64,000 nucleotides of DNA, taken from NCBI RefSeq assembly GCF_003323735.1, contig NZ_QOIM01000026.1:181592-245591 (forward strand). Reading direction: 5' to 3'. The notes beneath the pieces were generated by a model. It worked only from the letters and a program-made list of their open reading frames with translations. It made no database searches and had not been told where the DNA came from. This DNA is from Streptomyces reniochalinae (lineage in GTDB: Bacteria; Actinomycetota; Actinomycetes; Streptomycetales; Streptomycetaceae). The stretch's first letter is position 1, and each line of letters starts with the position of its first letter. A program made the translations under genes and the position numbers. Of this stretch, positions 24,093 to 30,775 are shown in pieces.

Positions 24093-24389
24093 ATGAGTCT
24101 AGCTACGCCTGCGCGTGAGCCGTCGTCTTCCGGCCGTCTTCCCTTGTCCCGGATCGTGTCGGATCCTCTGCCGGTGCTGTTGTCCGCGGTGGCCGGCGAG
24201 GTGGTGGTTCTGGACGAGGTGGATGACCCGCACCTGTTCGGCGGGGTGGTGGAGAGCGCCGGCGGGCTGCTGTTTGCGATGCCTGCGGGCCGCCCGGCGG
24301 GCGAGCGGGAGTTTTGGGTCCGGGTGTTGTTGGCGCACCGGGAGGGCTACGACGGGGGCGAAGTGGGGGCGGCTTTCGGGGCCCGATAG
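24093..24389 (+). CDS. Hypothetical protein
   Basis: A 98-aa protein from the ATG at 24093, with a long structured leader. It includes PLPVLLSAVAGEVVVLDEVD and DPHLFGGVVESAGGLLFAMP, an alternating strand pattern like a small beta protein. Last plus-strand gene before the early operon. No family is recognised. Confidence 0.55.
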   Translation: MSLATPAREPSSSGRLPLSRIVSDPLPVLLSAVAGEVVVLDEVDDPHLFGGVVESAGGLLFAMPAGRPAGEREFWVRVLLAHREGYDGGEVGAAFGAR

Positions 24390-24397
24390 ATGCGGCC

Positions 24398-24479
24398 AGC
24401 CTACTCACGTTGAGTAGGTACCTGCTGTCTGCTTGTCGCCGGTCGGGAACCTACTACCGGTAGCAGGTTCCCGACCGGC
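24398..24479. repeat. Adjacent inverted repeats
   Basis: A 15-bp perfect inverted repeat, GCCGGTCGGGAACCT (24438-24452) with its complement at 24465-24479, encloses a 12-nt loop that is itself partly palindromic (ACTACCGGTAG). Just before it is CCTACTC/GAGTAGG (about 24399-24416). The position between converging transcripts allows termination, but the size and nesting also suit a protein-binding site. Confidence 0.6.
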
Positions 24480-24551
24480 AGTAGCCGGCTGGCGGTCAGT
24501 CGGTTGGGCGGGCGTTTGATGGCGGGGCGCGGCCGTAGCCCTGACGTGCGT

Positions 24552-24582
24552 GAAGGCCCCCACCATCTCGGTGGGGGCCTTC
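24552..24582. terminator. Bidirectional terminator at the end of the early operon
   Basis: GAAGGCCCCCACC (24552-24564) and GGTGGGGGCCTTC (24570-24582) form a perfect 13-bp stem with loop ATCTC, immediately after the minus-strand stop at 24584. Confidence 0.85.
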
Positions 24583-24583
24583 G

Positions 24584-25204
24584 TCATGCCGCGGCCCTGT
24601 CAGCGAGGTTGAGCTGCCGGAGTTCGGCCCACCCGTACTGGGTTCCGCACTGGCAGCGTTGTCCGGGGGTGTCGAGGGTGATGCGCATGGTGGCGTCGCA
24701 GAGGGTGCAGACGACGGTGACGCGTTTGGCGGGGGGTTCGCCGGATATCTGGGCTCGGCATTGGCCGACGGCCTGCCTGACTTCGGCGAAGAGTTCGGCG
24801 ATGGCGGGATGATTCTCGGCTGCCCAAGGGAGGAGGATGCGGAGCCGGCTGACGGCCTGGTCGAGTTGGCCTTGCAAGCCGCCTTGCCAGCGGGGGTGCC
24901 GGTAGCCGAGGTGGTCGTGGATGTCGACGAGCCAGGTTTGGAGGATGGTGACGACTCCCCCGCGGCTGGACAGGGACAGGGGTTCGAGTCGTATGGGGAG
25001 GGGTGCGGTGCGGCTGCCGGAGACGCGGGCGTTGTCGGCGAGGGTGCCGGGTTGGAGGACGGTGGCGAGCTGGGCGTAGAGCCCGTGGGGCCCGGCGAGG
25101 TCTTGGAGCATGCGGTCGAGGCGGCGGATGCAGGCGCCGCAGGCTTGGTGGCCTTGCTCGGTGTGCCACAGGTCGTGACCGCAGACGGTGCAGGTGGTGT
25201 TCAT
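24584..25204 (-). CDS. Zinc-ribbon phage protein, unknown function
   Basis: A 206-aa protein with Cys pairs at both ends: TTCTVCGHDLWHTEQGHQAC and CGACIRR at the N-terminus, and VVCTLCDATMRI with QRCQCGTQYGWAEL at the C-terminus. The middle is helical (GGLQGQLDQAVSRLRILLPW). This layout is recurrent in Streptomyces phage early regions but has no assigned role. It is the last gene of the early operon. Confidence 0.7.
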   Translation of the reverse strand: MNTTCTVCGHDLWHTEQGHQACGACIRRLDRMLQDLAGPHGLYAQLATVLQPGTLADNARVSGSRTAPLPIRLEPLSLSSRGGVVTILQTWLVDIHDHLGYRHPRWQGGLQGQLDQAVSRLRILLPWAAENHPAIAELFAEVRQAVGQCRAQISGEPPAKRVTVVCTLCDATMRITLDTPGQRCQCGTQYGWAELRQLNLADRAAA

Positions 25205-25265
25205 GGGTGGCTCCTGTCGCGCGGGGTGCGGGCTGGGGGCCCGGCCATGGGGCGGCCGGGCGGGG

Positions 25266-25613
25266 TCAGGCGGCTTGTCCGGTCCAGGGCAGTGCGAGGC
25301 CGTCGCCGGGGGCGCGGGGTACTAGATGTCGGTGCAGGTGGAAGACGGTCTGCGTGGCGGCGCCGCCTTTGCTGGTGATCTCGTTGGCGGCGGTGAGGCC
25401 CAGGTCGCGGGCGAGTTCGGCGGTGCGCTGGGCGGTGAGGCCGGTGACCACGGGGTCGTCGGTGAAGTCGGGGACATGGGTGCGGGGGATGACGAGGAGG
25501 TGGCCCAGCGTGACCGGGTTGAGCGGGACGACGGCGAGCGTGTCGGGCCACTCGCGGACGATGTCGGCGGGAGCGTGACCGGCGGCGATCTCGCAGAACG
25601 GGCACGGGCTCAC
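25266..25613 (-). CDS. HIT family (histidine triad) hydrolase
   Basis: A 115-aa protein from a GTG at 25613. It has an N-terminal zinc-binding CPFCEIAAG, the segment PVTLGHLLVIPRTHVPDFTD and the triad motif VFHLHRHLVP (HxHxH) near residue 93. HIT proteins hydrolyse or transfer nucleoside phosphates, e.g. AMP-linked or dinucleotide polyphosphates. It is coupled by a GTGA overlap to the SLOG-domain gene, which suggests the two act on the same nucleotide. Confidence 0.88.
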   Translation of the reverse strand: MSPCPFCEIAAGHAPADIVREWPDTLAVVPLNPVTLGHLLVIPRTHVPDFTDDPVVTGLTAQRTAELARDLGLTAANEITSKGGAATQTVFHLHRHLVPRAPGDGLALPWTGQAA

Positions 25614-25996
25614 GGCTGCTCCCGGATGGTGAAACGGCGGGTGGGGATTCCGGCGGCTTCGGCGAGTCCGGCGGTGTGGCTGGCGCCGCGGCTGCCGTTG
25701 TGGATGAAGGCGAGGCAGAGGTCGGCGCCGCGGCGCACCATGAGCTGGTTGCGGATAGGGCCTGCTGCGCGGCCGTGGGTGGCCCAGTCGGCGGGGTGTA
25801 CCTCGGTGGCAACTGCGTGGCCTTGCGCCCAGTTGTGCGCCACCTGGTCGGCACCCTTGGGGCAGCCGCCGTGAACGATGACGAGGGTTCGGCCGGCTGG
25901 TGTGGTGTCCCTGGCCTGGTTGAGGGCGTGCCAGGTGACAAGTTCGGCGGTCCAACTGCGGCTGCCGGTGACAAGAACGCGGTAGGTGTCGTTCAC
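25610..25996 (-). CDS. SLOG-domain (DUF2493-like) nucleotide-binding protein
   Basis: A 128-aa protein with the Rossmann-like SLOG features: RVLVTGSRSW at residues 6-15, TLVIVHGGCPKGADQVAHNW near 40-58 and a late RRGADLCLAFIHNGSRGA. These are the YspA/DUF2493 motifs thought to bind a nucleotide or nucleotide derivative. SLOG proteins are found in several phage-defence signalling systems and also as plain phage genes. Coupled to the HIT gene. Confidence 0.8.
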   Translation of the reverse strand: MNDTYRVLVTGSRSWTAELVTWHALNQARDTTPAGRTLVIVHGGCPKGADQVAHNWAQGHAVATEVHPADWATHGRAAGPIRNQLMVRRGADLCLAFIHNGSRGASHTAGLAEAAGIPTRRFTIREQP

Positions 25997-26202
25997 GGCT
26001 GCTCCTTGGTCCAGGTGTTGCGGCGGATGCGTTCGGTCTTGAGGGCTGCGAGGTTCATCCGGGCGAGGAGGGCTGTGGCTTCGCGGTGCCGGGCGCGGGC
26101 CTGCCGGAGGGCGGCTTTGGTGCGGCGCTGGTTGCGCACGAAGGCGGTGGTGGCGGCAGCGATGGTGACCGCGTTGACCGCGAGGATGATCCAGCCGTTC
26201 AC
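25993..26202 (-). CDS. Small membrane-anchored protein
   Basis: A 69-aa protein with an N-terminal membrane segment (WIILAVNAVTIAAATTAFVR) and a basic helical cytoplasmic tail ending KEQP. Both junctions use the repeated ribosome-site sequence described for this cluster. Function unknown. Confidence 0.65.
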   Translation of the reverse strand: MNGWIILAVNAVTIAAATTAFVRNQRRTKAALRQARARHREATALLARMNLAALKTERIRRNTWTKEQP

Positions 26203-26378
26203 GGCTGCTCCTCCCCCGCGGGCTGCTGGTTGCGCCGCTCGCGTGCGCGTTCGGCGCGGGTGCTGGCTCGGTCGCAGGCGAATCGGTCGCCGCACTGCGG
26301 GCGGTTGTCCCACCAGGCGACGGGTTTGCGGGGCGGCTCACCGCACCACTGGCAGACGAGGTGCTTGGCACGGCTCAC
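26199..26378 (-). CDS. Small zinc-finger-like protein
   Basis: A 59-aa frame from a GTG at 26378, coupled by GTGA overlaps on both sides. It has HLVCQWCGEPPRKPVAWWDN, then CGDRFACDRAST, so four cysteines in CxxC...C...C spacing, and a charged helix. Likely a zinc-binding miniprotein. Confidence 0.65.
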   Translation of the reverse strand: MSRAKHLVCQWCGEPPRKPVAWWDNRPQCGDRFACDRASTRAERARERRNQQPAGEEQP

Positions 26379-26962
26379 GGCTGCTCCTTGATGGCTCGGA
26401 CGGTGTCGCAGGGCCAGGCGACGAGTTGGGCGGGCCAGGTGCCGTCGCCGCCCCAGCCAGAGCAGTGGCCGCAGATGTCGCTCGTCGTGAACCGCTGCGG
26501 CTGGTGCATGGCGCGGACGGCTGCGAGCTGGCTTTCCAGGGCGACGGCCAGGCGACGGGCACGGTCCCGCTCGTCGCGGAGGCGTGCGTTCTCCCGCTGC
26601 GCTGCGTCGAGCTGTGATGCCATGCTCGGGTAGCGGGCACGGTCACCAGCGGCACGCGTCAGGCGAGCGTTCTGCTCCGCCGTTTGATCTTCCCTGTACC
26701 GAGCCTCGGACAGGAGCCGGTACAGGGCGTGCTGCTCGGCATCCGCCACAACCATGGCTGCGTCGGCGGCACAGATCACCGCGTCGTCGTCGGGCCGTCC
26801 GAACGTGTCGCGCGCAATCGCTGCCGCGTACCGCTCGCGTCGCTGTGTGCCCGTCTGCGGGCCGTTCGCGCCGTTCGGTGGACACGGAGTCGCCGGGCCA
26901 CCTGTACGTCCGTCCTGCGGGCGCGTGGGCCCCGTGCCGGGGGTGTTGGGGGTGTCGGTCAT
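26375..26962 (-). CDS. Hypothetical helical protein
   Basis: A 195-aa protein from the ATG at 26962. A Pro/Gly/Thr-rich N-terminus is followed by helices (VICAADAAMVVADAEQHALY, QLDAAQRENARLRDERDRAR with coiled-coil character) and a C-terminal CGHCSGWGGDGTWPAQL zinc-like motif. No family is recognised. It overlaps the LuxR-type HTH gene upstream by 4 bp. Confidence 0.65.
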   Translation of the reverse strand: MTDTPNTPGTGPTRPQDGRTGGPATPCPPNGANGPQTGTQRRERYAAAIARDTFGRPDDDAVICAADAAMVVADAEQHALYRLLSEARYREDQTAEQNARLTRAAGDRARYPSMASQLDAAQRENARLRDERDRARRLAVALESQLAAVRAMHQPQRFTTSDICGHCSGWGGDGTWPAQLVAWPCDTVRAIKEQP

Positions 26963-27321
26963 GCGGCTGTCTCCTTGGGTGTGGTCGCTTCGGGGCCCGT
27001 GCGGGGGGCTGTGCGCCCGCGTGACGCCGTTTCGGGTGCCGGGTGGACTCGGGGTGCGGGTGCCGCCTGCGGGGCGCTCTGGTGGCCGTGTGGCGGCTCG
27101 ATGTCGGCGGGGGTGATCAAACCCTGGGTCATGGCGACCGCCACCAGATGCGCCCGAGACCGGGCCCCCAGCGCACGGGCCGCCGTGTTGAGCCGCAGAT
27201 GGATACCGGTCTCCGTCGTGCCGAGCCGGCGGGCGATCTGCCCCGCCGTCAGCCCATTCGCCGCCAGACGCAGCGCCTGCAACTGGCCCGGGGTGAGGCG
27301 GCCGTCCAAGACGCGGGGCAT
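26959..27321 (-). CDS. LuxR-type helix-turn-helix protein
   Basis: A 120-aa protein whose first 65 residues are a GerE/LuxR helix-turn-helix: LTPGQLQALRLAANGLTAGQ, IARRLGTTETGIHLRLNTAA, RALGARSRAHLV. The C-terminal tail is Pro/Ala-rich and disordered. It has no receiver or ligand domain, so it is a stand-alone DNA binder, perhaps a regulator of early or late phage genes. Confidence 0.8.
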   Translation of the reverse strand: MPRVLDGRLTPGQLQALRLAANGLTAGQIARRLGTTETGIHLRLNTAARALGARSRAHLVAVAMTQGLITPADIEPPHGHQSAPQAAPAPRVHPAPETASRGRTAPRTGPEATTPKETAA

Positions 27322-27524
27322 CAGGCGGCCTCCTCGAGGGCGGGCGGGGGCGGGAGGACGCGGCCGGGGACAACAGCCCAAGTGCAGGTCCAGATGTGGC
27401 GGCAGGCCCGGCACCGGTAGGCGGCGGTGAGGCTGCCGCGGGCCGTGATGCCGTTCGTGGGAGCGGTCGGGCCTGCCAGGCAGCGAGGGCAGGCGTCGGC
27501 GTACAGCGGGTTCGGGTCGGTCAT
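27321..27524 (-). CDS. Small zinc-ribbon protein
   Basis: A 67-aa protein with two cysteine pairs, ADACPRCLAGP and YRCRACRHIWTCTW, in the spacing of a zinc ribbon. It is joined by ATGA and TGATG overlaps to the DnaB helicase and HTH genes. Likely nucleic-acid binding; function unknown. Confidence 0.7.
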   Translation of the reverse strand: MTDPNPLYADACPRCLAGPTAPTNGITARGSLTAAYRCRACRHIWTCTWAVVPGRVLPPPPALEEAA

Positions 27525-28921
27525 GCAGCCACCTCCGGGGTGGAGCCCGGTGTCCAGGCCATGTCGACGAAGCGGCTGTAGTGGGGCTGGGCGGCGGCTG
27601 TGATCGTGGTTCGGTGGCCGCCGCGGTGCTTGTCGAGGATCAGGTCGACCTCGCCAGCCCGCGGCGACTCGGGTTCGTGCATGTCCTGCCGGTGCAGCAG
27701 GATGACCATGTCGGCGTCCTGCTCGATGGCGCCGGACTCCCGCAGGTCGGAGATCTCGGGGCGCTTGTCGGCGCGCTGCATGGGACCGCGGTTGAGCTGG
27801 CACAGGACCACGACGACGATGCCGAACTCTTTGGCGATGAGCTTCAGCTCGCGGGACATGGTGGCGACGGCGACCTGCCGGGACTCGGCCTTGGGCGCCT
27901 GCATGAGCTGCAGGTAGTCGACGACGACCATGCGCAGGCCCTGGGTGCGGGCCATGGTGCGGATCTGGTTGCGCAGGGAGGGGATGGTGACGCCGACGCT
28001 GTCGTCGATCCACAGCGGGGCGGCGGCGATCTGTTCGCGGGCAGTGGCGAGCTTCTGCACTTCCCGGCTGGAGCACACACCGCCGGTCAGGTTGTGGTGG
28101 GCGACGCCCGATTCGGCGGCGACGACCAGGTCGGTGATCTCCTCTACGCCCATCTCGAGGGTCTTGAACAGAACCGGCAGGCCGCCCTTGATGGCTGCTG
28201 CCCGGGCGAGGCCGGTGCCGAAGAGGGTCTTGCCGACGCCGGGCCGTGCGCCGACGACGACCATGCGGCCGGGGCGGAGGCCGCCGTTGGTGCAGGAGTC
28301 GAGGTCGGCGAAGCCGGTGGGGATACGGTCGCCGGTCTTCGGTGGGGTGACGGCGCGTTCGAGGGCGTCGTCGACGAGGTCGCCGACCCGTTTGGCGCCG
28401 GTGTTGTCGCCGTGGGTGCGGAGGATGCCGTCGAAGGCGGCTTGGAGGTCGGCGAGGTCGGCGTTCTCGTCGAACGCGGCGTTCATGCCGGCCTGCTGGA
28501 CTTTGAGGCCGAAGTCGACGAGGCGGGAGGCGGTGGCCTTCTGGGCGACCTGCTCGGCGAAGTAGCCGGCGGACGCGGGCATGGCCTCGCTGTACAGCAT
28601 CTGCAATTCGCCGGCGTCGAAAGGCACGCCGGGGATGCGACCTTCGGCGCGCATCTTCAGCAGCCGCTTGTGCACGGCGTGCGGGGCGATCCGGTCCTGG
28701 ATGTCCTGGCGGAGCTCGTCGACGGCGTACCAGATCTGGGCGTACCGGGGGTCGGAGAAGTCGACGGGGTCGACGGTGCCGTCGAGTTCGTCGATCAGCT
28801 CCGGCCGCTCCATGATCGAGGCGGCGACGGTGCGTTCGGCTTCCAGGTCTCGGGGGCGGGTCCACACGGTCTGCCCGTCGGTGGCCAGTTCGGTCAGCTC
28901 GTCGGTCCACAGGTCGGTCAT
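27521..28921 (-). CDS. DnaB-like replicative helicase
   Basis: A 466-aa protein from the ATG at 28921. The N-terminal domain (about 25-160) has RDLEAERTVAASIMERPELI, as in DnaB. The RecA-like motor carries Walker A VVVGARPGVGKT near 215-226, Walker B MVVVDYLQLM near 320 and DLRESGAIEQDADMVILLHR, a DnaB signature. It unwinds phage DNA at the fork. Together with the loader and initiator encoded just upstream it makes a self-sufficient replication initiation set. Confidence 0.93.
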   Translation of the reverse strand: MTDLWTDELTELATDGQTVWTRPRDLEAERTVAASIMERPELIDELDGTVDPVDFSDPRYAQIWYAVDELRQDIQDRIAPHAVHKRLLKMRAEGRIPGVPFDAGELQMLYSEAMPASAGYFAEQVAQKATASRLVDFGLKVQQAGMNAAFDENADLADLQAAFDGILRTHGDNTGAKRVGDLVDDALERAVTPPKTGDRIPTGFADLDSCTNGGLRPGRMVVVGARPGVGKTLFGTGLARAAAIKGGLPVLFKTLEMGVEEITDLVVAAESGVAHHNLTGGVCSSREVQKLATAREQIAAAPLWIDDSVGVTIPSLRNQIRTMARTQGLRMVVVDYLQLMQAPKAESRQVAVATMSRELKLIAKEFGIVVVVLCQLNRGPMQRADKRPEISDLRESGAIEQDADMVILLHRQDMHEPESPRAGEVDLILDKHRGGHRTTITAAAQPHYSRFVDMAWTPGSTPEVAA

Positions 28922-29538
28922 GCGGCACCTGCCAGGCGTCGGTCGGCGCCGCGCATCAGGTGGATGCCGCCGCGGCACATCTCGGCGAGACGGGAAGCGA
29001 CACGCTCGCCGACGACGTCAGCGAGCCTGCCCGGCAGCACGTCGCAGGTGATCAGCAACGGGCGCTGCTTGGTGTACCGCTCGTCGAAAATCTCGTACAG
29101 GCGTTCCTGGGTCCAACCGGACGGGGAGACGCGGGCGGCGGCGAGGTCGTCGAGGTACAGCAGCCCGCAGGCCTGTGCGGCCTGGGTGACGGCCCGCGGG
29201 TTGTCGCCCTCAGGGCGGAGGGCGTCGAACAGCTGCGTGGACCGCCAGGTCTGCACGGTGGGGCTGCCCGGACGCCCGTGGCGGTGCTGGTTGTCGAGCC
29301 AGCGGCGAGCAGTGTGCCAAGCGGCGTGGGTCTTACCGACACCGATGATGCCGGTGAGGAACAGGCTTGCGGGGGCGCCGTCGGCACCGTCAGCCCACTG
29401 GGCGGCCTCTGCGGGCAGGTCGATGGCCTGCCGGTAGAGGGCGGGGATGCGGTCGTCGAAGCGGGCCAGGGCGTGGCGGCGGCGCTCGTCGAGCCACTGC
29501 TGCTGGGGGGTGAGGTCGTCACCCGAAACGGAGTGCAC
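28918..29538 (-). CDS. DnaC-like helicase loader (AAA+ ATPase)
   Basis: A 206-aa protein from a GTG at 29538. It has Walker A LTGIIGVGKTH near residue 60, Walker B GLLYLDDLAA near 125, LLITCDVLPGRLADVVGERV as sensor I region and ASRLAEMCRGG with the Arg finger. This is the DnaC/IstB-type loader fold. It overlaps the helicase gene (ATGA) and the initiator gene (20 bp), consistent with helicase delivery at the origin inside that gene. Confidence 0.88.
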   Translation of the reverse strand: MHSVSGDDLTPQQQWLDERRRHALARFDDRIPALYRQAIDLPAEAAQWADGADGAPASLFLTGIIGVGKTHAAWHTARRWLDNQHRHGRPGSPTVQTWRSTQLFDALRPEGDNPRAVTQAAQACGLLYLDDLAAARVSPSGWTQERLYEIFDERYTKQRPLLITCDVLPGRLADVVGERVASRLAEMCRGGIHLMRGADRRLAGAA

Positions 29539-30472
29539 GCTCGATCTCCTCTTCGCTCATGCTGTCGATGTCGTTCTGGGATGCGCCGTTGACGGCGCGC
29601 AGGGCGGGCTTGCCGTTGGGTTGGGGCGCGTAGTCGTCCTCGTAGCGGCGTTCGCGGAGCCAGTTCGCGGAGTGCTTGATGAAGCGCCACTCCTCGCCGG
29701 CCTTTTCGCGGGCGTATGCCTGCGCGGCGGCGGTGATCTGCTGGGGGTCGGCGCCATTGGTGATCGCGGTGCGCCACTCGGTGAGGGTCTTCTCGCGGTC
29801 GCGGCTCTTCGGGTAGACGAGCCAGAAGGCGCCGAAGGCTTCGAGGTCGACGGCTGTAGAAGAAGAAGTCTTCTTCCCCGTGTTCTCACCGTGTTCTGTA
29901 TTTGACGTACCAGCGTGTGGTACGTCGGTGCGACCTGCGTAGATGCCTGTTTTTGCAGGTGGGGCCGACGTGCCACCGTCTGGCACGTCGGTGTGAGCAG
30001 GGCGAACGCTCGTTTCCCCTGGTCGCGCCGACGTACCACCGTGTGGCACGTCGGCGGGGGGCTCCGACGTACCAGCGTGTGGTACGTCGGTGTGACCTGC
30101 GGTTTTCTGCGTTTCTGCACTTCGGCCCGACGTACCAGCGTGTGGTACGTCGGTGTGACCTGCCGGAACGTCCCCGAGAGTAAGAACGGTGGTGTACTTG
30201 CCGCCCTTCAAGACCTCTCGGCTGGACGTCAGGTAGCCGCACTCCTTGAGCTCTGCGAAGGCTGCGCGGAAGGCTCGGCGGCCGGGGCTGTTCTTGCCGT
30301 GCTTTTCGACGGACGCGCGCCACAGGTCATCGGCCGTGGCGTCCCATCCGTCGGGCCGGCTGAGGAGGTCGACGAGGATCCCGCGGGCCATGTGGCTCAG
30401 CCGCTCGTCGCGCACGCTGGCGTTGGGGACCTGCAGGAAGTCCTTCGTCAGCCGGGAGTGCCGAATCCTCAC
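29519..30472 (-). CDS. Replication initiator (O-like) with origin iterons inside the gene
   Basis: A 317-aa protein from the GTG at 30472 (AAGAGG ribosome site); a TTG six codons earlier is less likely. The N-terminal 100 residues form a helix-turn-helix domain (ARGILVDLLSRPDGWDATAD, AFAELKECGYLTSSREVLKG). The middle (about 105-195) is a repetitive linker with copies of DVPHAGTS. The C-terminal domain (AFGAFWLVYPKSRDREKTLT, then FIKHSANWLRERRYEDDYAP) is the DnaD/lambda O-like helicase-loader contact region. The linker codes for palindromic DNA repeats, so the gene probably contains the phage origin, as in lambda O. Confidence 0.85.
   Translation of the reverse strand: MRIRHSRLTKDFLQVPNASVRDERLSHMARGILVDLLSRPDGWDATADDLWRASVEKHGKNSPGRRAFRAAFAELKECGYLTSSREVLKGGKYTTVLTLGDVPAGHTDVPHAGTSGRSAETQKTAGHTDVPHAGTSEPPADVPHGGTSARPGETSVRPAHTDVPDGGTSAPPAKTGIYAGRTDVPHAGTSNTEHGENTGKKTSSSTAVDLEAFGAFWLVYPKSRDREKTLTEWRTAITNGADPQQITAAAQAYAREKAGEEWRFIKHSANWLRERRYEDDYAPQPNGKPALRAVNGASQNDIDSMSEEEIERALRFG
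29904..30151. repeat. Five 23-bp palindromic iterons, probable phage replication origin
   Basis: Units at 29904-29926, 29967-29989, 30030-30052, 30066-30088 and 30129-30151. The consensus arms are GACGTACCA and TGGTACGTC around a 5-nt centre (GCGTG in three copies); two units carry GACGTGCCA and/or TGGCACGTC. Spacing of starts is 63, 63, 36 and 63 bp. They lie inside the initiator gene and keep its reading frame. Confidence 0.88.
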
Positions 30473-30508
30473 GATGCCTCTTCTCAGCAATGCGTACTGC
30501 GGTCTGGA

Positions 30509-30775
30509 CTACGCGGCGGTGGTGCGGGTGGGGTCGAGGGCGAGGCGTTCGCTGGGGCTGAGGCCGCCGGCGATGCCGTGGCGCCGGTCCATGGGCCATC
30601 CGGCTTCCGTTTGGAGCACGTCTTCGCGGCACTGGGCGCGGACGTAGCACCGCGCGTTGCAGATCCATTTGGCGAGGTCGGCGTCGGCTTTCGCCGGGCC
30701 GCTGTTGCCGACGGGGTACCAGAAGTCAGGCTCGTCGGCGCAGATCGCCTTGGCCTTCCAGTCGCTGGTGTTCAC
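30509..30775 (-). CDS. WhiB-family iron-sulfur transcription factor
   Basis: An 88-aa protein from a GTG at 30775. It has the four WhiB cysteines: AICADEPDFWYP, then WICNARCYVRAQC, followed by RHGIAGGLSPSER, the G-I-x-G-G turn and basic helix. WhiB proteins bind a 4Fe-4S cluster and contact the principal sigma factor. Phage copies (e.g. TM4 WhiB) can repress host whiB2-type genes and affect superinfection, so this may reprogram host development. It is coupled by a GTGA overlap. Confidence 0.92.
   Translation of the reverse strand: MNTSDWKAKAICADEPDFWYPVGNSGPAKADADLAKWICNARCYVRAQCREDVLQTEAGWPMDRRHGIAGGLSPSERLALDPTRTTAA

Larger units (their letters stand above)
25610..26387. repeat. Four copies of a 13-bp ribosome-site/junction sequence
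   Basis: TCACGGCTGCTCC at 25610, 25993, 26199 and 26375 (minus strand GGAGCAGCCGTGA) supplies the Shine-Dalgarno and GTGA overlap for each downstream gene and forces the upstream proteins to end EQP. Confidence 0.85.

Noticed and set aside
27525..28928. Arg-rich minus-strand frame reading through the DnaB gene in another register
   Set aside because: Only its last 67 codons (27321-27524) form a real zinc-ribbon gene; the rest is an out-of-frame reading of dnaB.
27581..29437. 618-codon plus-strand frame opposite DnaB and DnaC
   Set aside because: Gly/Asp/Val-rich shadow of the helicase codons; Walker motifs are on the minus strand.
29904..30151. CRISPR-like array
   Set aside because: The repeats are palindromic iterons with only 13-40 bp between them, inside a coding frame, and no cas gene is present.
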